Assembly (NCBI RefSeq): GCF_000021565.1
Contig: NC_012440.1
Location: 946,210-1,010,209 of the forward strand
Length of the DNA stretch: 64,000 nucleotides
Direction of reading: 5' to 3'
Origin: Persephonella marina EX-H1
GTDB lineage: Bacteria; Aquificota; Aquificia; Aquificales; Hydrogenothermaceae
Shown here: positions 44,801 to 53,000 of the stretch, piece by piece
Layout of the letters: the number at the start of each line of letters is the position of its first letter
Position numbering within the stretch: the stretch's first letter is position 1
Made by a program: the position numbers and the translations under genes
The notes under the pieces: model-generated
Databases searched by the model: none
Seen by the model: only the letters and a program-made list of their open reading frames with translations
Told to the model about the DNA's origin: nothing

Positions 44801-45160
44801 TGTCTGTTCGAAGTAGTTACTGAAGCTTTTTCCTTTAGGAACTTCCTCTGGTGGTGTTAATGTGTCGTAAAGATAGTTAGCTGTTGAGTTAACAGCTGAG
44901 TTAGCTAAAACAGCTCCGTATCCTGTTATAGCCCCTGACATAGCTCCATCATTCACCTGTACTGAATCCAGGTTGTTGTTCTGTGAATTGATAGGACCGT
45001 GATTATCAAATGTGGCGTTGTGATTTTCAACGATCTGCAGTCCCTGAGCTGAAACCTCTTCCAGCTCGTCTTCCGATAGTGCCTCTGGCTGTGCGAATCC
45101 CTGTGTTGAGACCGCAACAGCTAATAGCGCTGCCATCAGTAATCTTTTCTTCTGCCTCAT
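41885..45160 (-). CDS. Giant secreted Asn-rich repeat protein 3, candidate functional amyloid (FapC-like)
   Basis: A 1,091-residue exported protein. The signal peptide ends at GFA (about 23). Then comes LSEDELEEVSAQG and ten imperfect repeats of about 85-120 residues. Each repeat has Q-D-NNNN-SVQLN-x-x-AQ, then N-x-A-x-S-A-x-N, then N-x-Q-x-A-x-N-[H/F]-x-N. The H/F position alternates strictly through the ten repeats. Odd repeats also carry N-x-N-K-x-x-Q. Repeat 9 contains C-N-C, like the C-x-C reported in FapB/FapC. The C-terminus is YLPW. An AGGAGG site precedes the ATG. The function as a fibre subunit is inferred from composition, repeats and neighbours. Confidence 0.85.
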   Translation of the reverse strand: MRQKKRLLMAALLAVAVSTQGFAQPEALSEDELEEVSAQGLQIVENHNATFDNHGPINSQNNNLDSVQVNDGAMSGAITGYGAVLANSAVNSTANYLYDTLTPPEEVPKGKSFSNYFEQTNDQTAKNHVNYADPQGYPDDTVWKSAEAANINKESQRIGTGVQEGYELKIVDQDNNNNSVQLNESAQREASGMVLINAAASAVNAGENFFYAGTVSETSGKQMNDQSAFNFKNEAIAANGKASAYNVEKEKGNKTQIVSNGGITLSHPETQLNKNVAIVDQDNNNNSVQLNDNAQSGANYVTIKNIAKSAVNNGLNSVYVPDGFNLSKLEQTNSQKAENHVNIAKIDEKSISGDAYAYNENKQSQLIDNASIAEDFEGIAAIEDQDNNNNSVQLNNNAQREAKAVIIENAATSAVNKGINLLGTGSVTDSTINQYNEQSASNFNNTASGVIFAEAGNYEEDSAQLVINEVANIEKQDNNNNSVQINDTAQREALGVTINNVANSAENVAVNVLSGGDVLNFERVESGNFKGSLTQKNVQTGDNHHNQATSTTEDFGYEITGAYAENVNKERQVIDTSNRNKIYDEDENLITLTIADQDNNNNSVQLNNQAQYKAKAVVMSNTSMSGANSGVNIMAVGDIENSSVDQSNDQTAINFKNEATSGTESMASNYEDGATQDINNNNEFTDIISQDNNNNSVQLNNNAQRYANAFVIENVANSAKNTAINGMKTGAITGTEVEDGENIITVINQANVQTAENHLNIANGGLAEAGNENKETQVIRNFTVDDPRSLAYIEDQNNNNNSVQLNNNAQRETVTGIMENVSLSASNTALNLLSTGDVNVPIKEPNPEKYGNVTLSSITQYNKQTASNFTNEATGRVALAGNGEFTDGEFYRTGEPEAGQMIENIHGNIPAGSEQNNNNNSVQLNDNAQRDAASIIVSNIANSATNIAVNMMTTGDITNTDITQENKQEAYNHMNTATGDMYAFAGNLNKQKQYIYNCNCTAVDGEQNNNMNSVQLNDAAQANLQTLVLLNSANSAANVGVNVLHAGTVSGSSIVQKNTATAVNFSNTATGGLGANAINGEKLGMPEYLPW

Positions 45161-45278
45161 GACATGTAACCTCCTTGATGATATTTTTAGTGCATCTGCA
45201 CTCTTTTATAAGCAAACGGCGTGCCAAAGAATAAGGTATTGATAATTAATGAAATTTTTCATTGATACCATTAAGAGT

Positions 45279-45295
45279 TGTAACAGCTTTTTACA
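45279..45295. promoter_or_regulatory. Proximal TGTAA-N7-TTACA site of giant gene 3
   Basis: A 17-bp palindrome (TGTAA-CAGCTTT-TTACA) 119 bases upstream of the start codon. A site of identical geometry lies 113 bases upstream of giant gene 2. Confidence 0.55.
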
Positions 45296-45348
45296 GATTT
45301 TTTGGAAATGATCTGAAAATAAAGTTAAATATAGCCTCTGTTGACCTT

Positions 45349-45383
45349 TGTCAAAAAATTTTACAGTGTAAAAATTTTTTACA
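45349..45383. promoter_or_regulatory. Tandem TGTAA-N7-TTACA sites of giant gene 3
   Basis: Two adjacent 17-bp palindromes at 45349-45365 (left arm TGTCA, one mismatch) and 45367-45383 (perfect arms), 18 bases apart centre to centre. The mismatched arm gives TTGACA on the minus strand, a possible -35 for the giant gene. The other giant genes have the same pair at nearly the same distance. Confidence 0.65.
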
Positions 45384-45455
45384 GTTTTTAAAATTTAAAC
45401 TGGTTAGATTAAATGGATGGTAAATCAGAAATTAAAGAGAGGAAGTAAAGTCTTA

Positions 45456-45866
45456 TTAAAATCCTCCGGTGATGTTTGCTTTACTGATACTTTTAAGAAT
45501 ATTATTGATATCAACGGTACCGTTATTATCACCCATAATAACAACGATGTTTATAGGTATATTAACAGCAGAATCTACAACATTTATAGGTATAAAAGCG
45601 TTCTGCTGTGCATTTCCTGAAAGCATTAATGAACTGTCAAGGTTCATCTGTAAACCACCTTCTATCTGTATGTCTCCTATACTCATGCTGTAAAGGTTTC
45701 CCCCTATCGTCCCTGTGAATATTGGGTTGCTGAACAACTGGCTGTTTAGTACAAGACCCTGGGCATATATACTGTCAAGTTCCGCGTCACTAACTTTTTT
45801 AAGTTCGTAAGCTGAGGCTGAACCTAAGATCAATCCTGCCATTACAAGTGTTAGTAACTTTCTCAT
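45456..45866 (-). CDS. Single-repeat secreted mini-subunit (copy 2)
   Basis: A 136-residue secreted protein nearly identical to the copies at 41068 and 49443. Differences are mostly at the mature N-terminus (KKVSDAELDSIYAQGLVLN) and the C-terminus (NILKSISKANITGGF). The signal peptide ends at SASA. It carries one repeat-like segment and the D-E-L-[ED]-x-[VI]-[SY]-AQG motif of the giant proteins. It lies between the terminator of giant gene 2 and the promoter region of giant gene 3. No accessory gene comes between it and giant gene 2, unlike the third unit. Confidence 0.75.
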   Translation of the reverse strand: MRKLLTLVMAGLILGSASAYELKKVSDAELDSIYAQGLVLNSQLFSNPIFTGTIGGNLYSMSIGDIQIEGGLQMNLDSSLMLSGNAQQNAFIPINVVDSAVNIPINIVVIMGDNNGTVDINNILKSISKANITGGF

Positions 45867-45891
45867 CTCTATTTCCTCCTTTATTCAGATA

Positions 45892-45916
45892 GAAAAAGGA
45901 GGGAAAAATCCCTCCT
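45892..45916 (-). terminator. Terminator after giant repeat gene 2
   Basis: Arms AGGAGGGA and TCCCTCCT around an A4 (T4 on the minus strand) loop, followed by TTTTTCT on the minus strand. It sits between giant gene 2 and mini-subunit 2. Confidence 0.8.
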
Positions 45917-45923
45917 CATCCTT

Positions 45924-48900
45924 TTACCACATAAGGGGTGGGTATGTGTAATTCTCAGCATTGATAGCTGTAGCTTCAACTCCACCTGTTGCAGTATTGC
46001 TAAAGTTAACAGCTGTGGCTGTGTTCTTCTGAACTATAGAACTTCCTGATACTGTTCCTGCATGGAGAACGTTCACTCCTATATTAGCAGCAGAGTTCGC
46101 TGAGTTTAGAAGTACAAGTGTCTGTAGATTTGCCTGTGCGTTTCCATTAAGCTGTACAGAGTTCATGTTGTTGTTCTGCTCTCCATCAATAGCTGTACAG
46201 TTACAGTTGTATATGTACTGTTTCTGCTTGTTAAGATTTCCTGCAAATGCATACATATCTCCTGTAGCTGTGTTCATATGGTTGTATGCTTCCTGTTTGT
46301 TTTCCTGAGTTATATCTGTACCTGTTATATCACCTGTTGTCATCATGTTTACTGCTATGTTTGTTGCAGAGTTTGCTATGTTGCTGATTATAATGCCCGC
46401 TGCCTCACTTTGCGCACCGTCATTGAGTTGTACGGAGTTGTTGTTATTATTCTGTACACCATCTTCAGCTATATTTCCGTGTATGTTCTCTATCATCTGT
46501 CCTGCTTCTGGCTCTTCTGTTCTGTAAAACTCATCGTCAGTAAATTCACCGTTAAGTGCTAATGCATATTCACCTGTTGCTTCGTTGTTGAAGTTTTTAG
46601 CTACCTGATTGTTGAACTGTTCTATTAAGGATCCTGTTATATTTCCATAGAGAGCTGGATCTGGTTCTCCAATAGGAACGTTAACATCTCCAGTTGATAG
46701 TAGATTTAAAGCTGTATTTGATGCAGATAGTGAGATATTTTCCATAATAGCTGTTTTCGTATTTGACTGGGCATTTCCAGTAAGCTGAACTGAGTTGTTA
46801 TTGTTGTTCTGGTTTTCTATGTAAGCAAGACTTTCTGGATCGTCAACTGTGAAGTTTCTTATAACCTGTGTTTCCTTGTTTGTATTCTCAGATATAGCTT
46901 CAAAACCATCAGTTGTATTAATGTGATTTAGAGCCTCCTGCTCATTAGTCTGGAATACGCTGTCGTAACTATCTGTTATATTTCCGGTTTTAAGTCCATT
47001 AATCGCTGAGTTTGTAGCTGAATTAGCTATATTTGATATCAACAGAGCTTTTGCATATCTTTCGGCTTCATCGTTAAGCTGAACTGAGTTGTTGTTGTTA
47101 TTCATATTAATGATATCTGTAAACTCATTCATATTGTTTATATCCTGAGTAGCACCATCTTCATGATTTCCTGCGTATGGAGAATAGGCATTATCTGCTG
47201 TGTTGTTGAAGTTTTTGGCTACCTGATGGTTTTTCTGAGTAATCTCGGAATTGACTATATCTCCTACTCCCATAATATTCAGACCTATGTTATTAGCTGA
47301 GAGAGAAGAATCTGATATAACTCCTGCTTTGGCTTTATACTGAGAATTGCCGTTTAACTGTACTGAGTTGTTATTATTATTCTGGTTGTTAATCTTAAGG
47401 TGTTGGCTCGCCCTTCTGTTATATGTTTCAACAACCTGTCTTTCTTTATTGTAGTTCTCAGCTATTGCGGTTTCACCTTTTGTACTAAGTGTGGCTGTGT
47501 TATTGTGGTTTGAAGCCATCTGATCATTGTACTGTTCTATATAACCTGTAAAACCACCAGAATCTGATGGAGGTATTTTAACAGTCAACAGATCACTTCC
47601 AGAAAGAACATTCACTCCTGTATTTTGTGCAGAGTTTGCTAAATTTTCTACAATAAGGCCCTTCACTCTTCTCTGAGCATTGTTGTTAAGCTGAACTGAG
47701 TTGTTGTTGTTGTTCTGTTTTCCTATTTTTACGGCCATATTTATAACTTTCTGAGCCTCATCTGTTTCTGTATTTCCTGCATAGGCGTATATAGGGCTTT
47801 CTGCAATATTATCAAAGTTGAACGCTTTCTGGTTATTTGACTGCTTTATTTTAGAATCGACAACTTCAGTTATACCTAACAGATTGACACCTTTGTTAAC
47901 AGCAGATGCAGCCGCATTCTCTATTATCACACCTTTTGCACTTCTTTGAGCTCTGTTGTTAAGCTGAACTGAGTTGTTGTTGTTGTTCTGTTTTCTGATT
48001 TTAGCAAAACCATTGTAGTTACCTTTATGAGATGCGTTGTCAACAAGCTGTCCCTGCTTGTTTTCGTTCTCAGCTATTGCATCAGCAACATATAACTTAA
48101 GATCTTCTACACCTCTAACTTTTGCTACATTTAGATGGTTCTCAGCTTTCTGTTCGTTCGTCTGTGAAAGGGAAGAGTTTTTCATTCCATCAGGAAGATA
48201 TACCGCATTCACTCCATTATTAGCAGCTGATTTAGCTATATTTTTGAGCGTGACATAACTTGCTTTTTTCTCAGCCTGATTACTAAGCTGTACAGAGTTG
48301 TTGTTGTTATTCTGTTTTACTATTTTTACTTTTTTGTTTAATCTTGTTTCAGGATGGGAAAGTGCGAGTCCAGCATTGCTTACAATCTGTGTTTTTGATC
48401 CTTTTTCAATTTCTGAATTATGAGCCAAGGCTGTACCCATATCAACTTCTGCTGTATTTTTAAAGTTGTAAGCCTCCTGTTTGTTATACTGTAATCCTTC
48501 TGTGTCGCTCACACTACCAGCATAGAATAAGTTTTCACCTGCATTAACAGCTGATGCCGCTGCATTGATCAATACCTTTCCTGATGCCTCAGACTGACCA
48601 GCTCCAGTTATCTGTACTGAGTTGTTGTTATTATTCTGGCTTTTTATTTTTAATTTATAACTAACTTCAACTCCTGTTCCTACACGCTGACTTTCTTTAT
48701 TAATATTTGCTGCCTCAGCGCTTTTGTGAATTCCGTCTCTTGATGGGTCTGCAAAGTTAACATGATTTTTAGCTGTCTGCTCATTTGTCTGTTCGAAATA
48801 GTTAGAAAAGGTCTTAACCTGCTCTTCTCCATTATCCTGATTTCCATTGTCCTGATTTCCGTTACCTCCGTTCAATGAATCATAAAGATAGTTAGCTGTT

Positions 48901-49175
48901 GAGTTAACAGCTGAGTTAGCTAAAACAGCTCCGTATCCTGTTATAGCCCCTGACATAGCTCCATCATTCACCTGTACTGAATCCAGGTTGTTGTTCTGTG
49001 AATTGATAGGACCGTGATTATCAAATGTAGCGTTGTGGTTTTCAACGATCTGCAGTCCCTGAGCTGAAACCTCTTCCAGCTCGTCTTCCGATAGTGCCTC
49101 TGGCTGTGCGAACCCCTGTGTTGAGACCGCAACAGCTAGTAACGCTGCCATCAGTAATTTTTTCTTCTGTCTCAT
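45924..49175 (-). CDS. Giant secreted Asn-rich repeat protein 2, basic variant (FapC-like)
   Basis: A 1,083-residue exported protein counted from the MRQKKK Met, which has AGGAGG eight bases before it; an in-frame ATG six codons earlier lacks such a site. The signal peptide, AQG motif and ten-repeat plan match giants 1 and 3, and the H/F alternation is exact. The residues before the Asn run differ: KQNNNNN or similar here (KIVKQN, KIRKQN, KIGKQN) against DQDNNNN in the other two, so this paralogue is more basic. Repeats 9-10, with C-N-C, are almost identical in all three. The C-terminus is PPLMW. Co-assembly with the acidic paralogues is possible. Confidence 0.85.
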   Translation of the reverse strand: MRQKKKLLMAALLAVAVSTQGFAQPEALSEDELEEVSAQGLQIVENHNATFDNHGPINSQNNNLDSVQVNDGAMSGAITGYGAVLANSAVNSTANYLYDSLNGGNGNQDNGNQDNGEEQVKTFSNYFEQTNEQTAKNHVNFADPSRDGIHKSAEAANINKESQRVGTGVEVSYKLKIKSQNNNNNSVQITGAGQSEASGKVLINAAASAVNAGENLFYAGSVSDTEGLQYNKQEAYNFKNTAEVDMGTALAHNSEIEKGSKTQIVSNAGLALSHPETRLNKKVKIVKQNNNNNSVQLSNQAEKKASYVTLKNIAKSAANNGVNAVYLPDGMKNSSLSQTNEQKAENHLNVAKVRGVEDLKLYVADAIAENENKQGQLVDNASHKGNYNGFAKIRKQNNNNNSVQLNNRAQRSAKGVIIENAAASAVNKGVNLLGITEVVDSKIKQSNNQKAFNFDNIAESPIYAYAGNTETDEAQKVINMAVKIGKQNNNNNSVQLNNNAQRRVKGLIVENLANSAQNTGVNVLSGSDLLTVKIPPSDSGGFTGYIEQYNDQMASNHNNTATLSTKGETAIAENYNKERQVVETYNRRASQHLKINNQNNNNNSVQLNGNSQYKAKAGVISDSSLSANNIGLNIMGVGDIVNSEITQKNHQVAKNFNNTADNAYSPYAGNHEDGATQDINNMNEFTDIINMNNNNNSVQLNDEAERYAKALLISNIANSATNSAINGLKTGNITDSYDSVFQTNEQEALNHINTTDGFEAISENTNKETQVIRNFTVDDPESLAYIENQNNNNNSVQLTGNAQSNTKTAIMENISLSASNTALNLLSTGDVNVPIGEPDPALYGNITGSLIEQFNNQVAKNFNNEATGEYALALNGEFTDDEFYRTEEPEAGQMIENIHGNIAEDGVQNNNNNSVQLNDGAQSEAAGIIISNIANSATNIAVNMMTTGDITGTDITQENKQEAYNHMNTATGDMYAFAGNLNKQKQYIYNCNCTAIDGEQNNNMNSVQLNGNAQANLQTLVLLNSANSAANIGVNVLHAGTVSGSSIVQKNTATAVNFSNTATGGVEATAINAENYTYPPLMW

Positions 49176-49287
49176 GGCTAAATCCTCCTTCAAACTTTAA
49201 AATCTTGTTAACCTGATGAAAAGCAAAACAAATGCCAATTGTAAGGTTTTGAAAAAATTAGAAAAATTTTTTGAGGTTTTGTAGATG

Positions 49288-49304
49288 TGTAATATTTTTT
49301 TACA
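49288..49304. promoter_or_regulatory. Proximal TGTAA-N7-TTACA site of giant gene 2
   Basis: A 17-bp palindrome (TGTAA-TATTTTT-TTACA) 113 bases upstream of the start codon, matching the proximal site of giant gene 3. Confidence 0.55.
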
Positions 49305-49356
49305 TTTTGATTGGTGATATCCTTTCAAACATAGAAAAAATCTAATCTTGAGTTTT

Positions 49357-49392
49357 TGTAAAAAGTTTTTACAACTGTAAACAGTTTTTACA
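49357..49392. promoter_or_regulatory. Tandem TGTAA-N7-TTACA sites of giant gene 2
   Basis: Two perfect-armed 17-bp palindromes at 49357-49373 and 49376-49392, 19 bases apart centre to centre and 182-217 bases upstream of the start codon. Confidence 0.65.
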
Positions 49393-49442
49393 CTAATTTT
49401 TTAATGCCTGAATATCATGTAGAAAAGGAACAGAGAGCTTTG

Positions 49443-49853
49443 TTAAAACTCTCCGTTTATATTAGATCTGTTTATACTTTTAAGAATATTATTGATATCT
49501 ACAGTACCGTTATTATCACCCATAATAACAACGATGTTTATAGGTATGTTAACTGCAGAATCTACAACATTTATAGGTATAAAAGCGTTCTGCTGTGCAT
49601 TTCCTGAAAGCATTAATGAACTGTCAAGGTTCATCTGTAAACCACCTTCTATCTGTATATCTCCTATACTCATGTTGTAAAGGTTTCCCCCTATCGTCCC
49701 TGTGAATATTGGGTTGCTGAACATCTGTCCATTCAGCACAAAACCCTGAGCGTATATATCTTCCAGTTCTGTGTCATCAACTTTTTTAAGTTCGTAAGCT
49801 GAGGCTGAACCTAAGATCAATCCTGCCATTACAAGTGTTAGTAACTTTCTCAT
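49443..49853 (-). CDS. Single-repeat secreted mini-subunit (copy 1)
   Basis: A 136-residue secreted protein read from the MRKLLT Met after AGGAGG. It is virtually identical to copy 3 (41068) over most of its length, including DNA, and differs at the extreme C-terminus (NILKSINRSNINGEF). It has the same signal peptide, AQG motif and one repeat-like segment. The sequence just upstream is a remnant of the 114-residue gene that is intact in front of copy 3, which shows that the whole unit was duplicated. Confidence 0.75.
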   Translation of the reverse strand: MRKLLTLVMAGLILGSASAYELKKVDDTELEDIYAQGFVLNGQMFSNPIFTGTIGGNLYNMSIGDIQIEGGLQMNLDSSLMLSGNAQQNAFIPINVVDSAVNIPINIVVIMGDNNGTVDINNILKSINRSNINGEF

Positions 49854-49855
49854 CT

Positions 49856-50034
49856 CTATTTCCTCCTGACGATGTCGCCACAGACCTGATATATAATCCT
49901 CTTTGTTCCGATAAACTGCCACATCACCTTAATATTTATGTATCCGTCAGCTTTTTTCTCATATGCATCTTTAGCCTGCTTCAGACTCCTCATAAGAACC
50001 TCATTCAGTATGTTAGGAAGTGTTTTATCTGTCT
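49856..50034 (-). pseudogene. Truncated remnant of the 114-residue secreted protein gene
   Basis: This stretch matches 41481-41667, the 3' half of the intact 114-residue gene, almost base for base, including the stop region and the spacing to the mini-subunit start. The 5' half with the signal peptide is missing; the match ends abruptly near 50034, just before the terminator of giant gene 1. It cannot be exported as is. Confidence 0.8.
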
Positions 50035-50054
50035 TTGGAATCTTTTTTAAATAT

Positions 50055-50078
50055 TTAAAAGGGGGAACGGATCCCCCT
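50055..50078 (-). terminator. Terminator after giant repeat gene 1
   Basis: Arms AGGGGGA and TCCCCCT with loop ACGGA, followed by TTTTAAAT on the minus strand, similar in sequence to the terminator of giant gene 3. Confidence 0.75.
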
Positions 50079-50083
50079 CTAGA

Positions 50084-53000
50084 TTACCAAGGTAGATATC
50101 TTATTAGTCCGTAGTTTTCAGCATTTATTGCTCTTGCTTCTACTTTAGAGTTGGCAGTATTGCTGAAGTTAACAGCTGTTGCTGTGTTCTGCTGAACTAT
50201 AGAACTTCCTGATACTGTTCCTGCATGGAGAACATTTACCCCAACGTTAGCAGCAGAGTTCGCTGAGTTTAGAAGTACAAGTGTCTGTAGATTTGCCTGT
50301 GCTGCATCATTAAGCTGTACTGAGTTCATGTTGTTGTTCTGCTCTCCATCAACCGCTGTACAGTTACAGTTGTATATGTACTGTTTCTGTTTGTTAAGAT
50401 TTCCTGCAAACGCATACATATCTCCTGTAGCCATATTCATATGGTTGTATGCTTCCTGTGTATTTTCCTGAGTTATATATGTGTCTGTTATATCACCTGT
50501 TGTCATCATGTTTACTGCTATGTTTGTTGCAGAGTTTGCTATATTGCTGACTATTATACTTGCAGCATCTCTCTGTGCATTGTCATTTAGCTGTACTGAG
50601 TTGTTGTTATTGTTCTGTTCAGCACCAACTGGTATATTTCCATGTATATTCTCTATCATCTGTCCCGCTTCAGGCTCTTCAGTTCTGTAAAACACACCAT
50701 CAGTAGATTCCCTATTAACTGCTAATGCATTGTCGTCTCCTGTTGCAGAATTAGTAAAGTTGATTGCCATCTGTTTATTGGACTGTAAGATAGAGCTTAA
50801 TGTTACATTTCCATACTTTTCAGGGTTTGGTTCTTTTATTGGAACATTTACATCACCTGTAGAAAGGAGATTTAAAGCTGTGTTAGAAGCTGAAAGTGAG
50901 ACATTTTCCATTATTCCTGTGACTGTTTCTCTCTGTGCATTGTTGTTAAGCTGGACTGAGTTGTTGTTGTTGTCCTGATCTTCTATGTATGCAAGACTTC
51001 TTGGATCATCAACTGTGAAGTTCCTGATAACCTGTGTCTCTTTGTTCCAGTTTTCAGCTCTAGCCCCTTTACCTGATGCAGAATTCATATGATTTACTGC
51101 TGTTTGAGTATTTACTTGATGCACTGTTGTTATAATATTCTCACCATCCTCAACTTCTGTACCGGTTATAGCTCCTGTTTGCATGCCGTTAATAGCAGTG
51201 TTTTTAGCTGAGTTTGCAACATTTTCTATAACGAAAGCATTGGCATATCTCTGAGCATTATTGTTGAGCTGTACAGAGTTGTTATTGTTGTCCTGAGATA
51301 TTATGTCTGTAAACTCGTTGTTGTTGTCTATATCCTGTGTTGCTCCTTCTTCCATGTTTACTGCAGAGCCTACTATACCACCATCTGCAGTGTTATTAAA
51401 GTTTTCTGCATACTGTATATTAAATTGGTTTACATTTGAATCTACTATGTCTCCAACGGCCATAATATTCATACCTATGTTTGATCCTGACATGGAAGTA
51501 TTTGATAAGACTCCAGCTTTTGCTTTATACTGAGCCTGGTTATTAAGCTGAACTGAGTTATTGTTGTTGTCCTGATCAGCTATTGTAAGAAGGACAGGTT
51601 CCTTATCTTCATCTATATATCTATTATTGTTTTCAATAACCTGTCTTTCTTTATTGACATTTTCAGCATAAGCTCCGATAAACATTCCTTCATCTGTAGT
51701 TGAATAAGCCTTATTACGATGGTTAACTGCAGTCTGTGAGTTCAGCTGATGCAGACCGCCATTAAAGTTTCCTGATCTTTTCAGATCATAGGTAATAATA
51801 TCACCACCAGAAAGTACATTAATGCCTACATTTTCAGCTGAGTTAGCCACATTGTTTATCATCAGACCTGTAGCTTCTCTCTGGGCTGTATCATTGATCT
51901 GAACAGAGTTATTGTTGTTTTCCTGTTTTTCTACATCGGCGAGTTCGTTGATTATGTACTGAGCTTCATCTGTTTCATAATTACCTGCTGCAGCAGTATC
52001 AACTCCATCAGCATAATTATTAAAGTTTGCAGCATTCTGTATATTTGACTGATCAATACTGGAGCTTGAAACTTCTGCTGTACCTACCAGGTTTATACCT
52101 TTGTTAACAGCAGATGTTGCTGCGTTTTCAATTATCATAGCCTTTGCTTCTCTCTGAGCCTGATTGTTAAGCTGGACGGAGTTGTTATTGTTGTCCTGAT
52201 CTAATATTACTGCAGTTCCTGCAAAACCATCTTCAACAGTAGAAGCATTATCTATTAGCTGGCTTTGTTTATTATCATTAAATGCAAAAGCATCTCCGTA
52301 TAAGGATTCTTCTGTGAGTGTAGCAGTGTTGTTATGATTGCCTGCGGTCTGATTGTTCATCTGTGAAATATATGAGTTGCTCAGACCATCAGCAATGTAA
52401 ACCGCATTCAGACCGTTATTAGCGGCTGATTTGGCGATATTTTTAATAGTAACGTAACTTGCTTTTCTCTGGGCGTTCTCATTAAGCTGGACTGAGTTAT
52501 TGTTGTTATCCTGATCAGCTATTGTTATTTTTTTATTTATAAGTGTTTCTGGATGGGAAAGTGCGAGTCCTGCATTACTTACAATCTGAGTTTTTGGTCC
52601 TTTTTCATACTCACCGTTATAAGCACGTGCTTCTCCATTGGTTCCTATAGCTTCATTTTTAAAGTTATAGGCCCATTGTGAATTTATCTGTGATCCCTCT
52701 GTGTCGCTCACACTACCAGCGTAGAAGAAGTTTTCACCTGCATTAACAGCTGATGCCGCTGCGTTGATTAGGACCATTCCTGATGCTTCTCTCTGAGCAC
52801 TCTCATTAAGCTGAACTGAGTTGTTGTTATTGTCCTGATTTCTAATTAAAAGATCGTAACCTTCCTCAACTCCTGTCCCTATACGCTGACTTTCCTTGTT
52901 TATATTCGCCGCTTCAGCGTATTTCTCTTTCACCTCGTCATCAGGGGTTCCCTGTGGATCAGCTTTGTTTACATGGTTTTTAGCTGTCTGGTCATTTGTC

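Larger units (their letters stand above)
45161..45455. other. Promoter interval of giant gene 3
   Basis: This interval holds no gene. It contains the three TGTAA-N7-TTACA palindromes and otherwise AT-rich sequence between the end of mini-subunit 2 and the start of giant gene 3. Confidence 0.6.

Noticed and set aside
42060-52000. Antisense open frames of 60-95 codons inside the giant genes
   Set aside because: They arise from the repeated Asn/Gln codons read backwards, recur at the same repeat positions and lack starts with ribosome sites.
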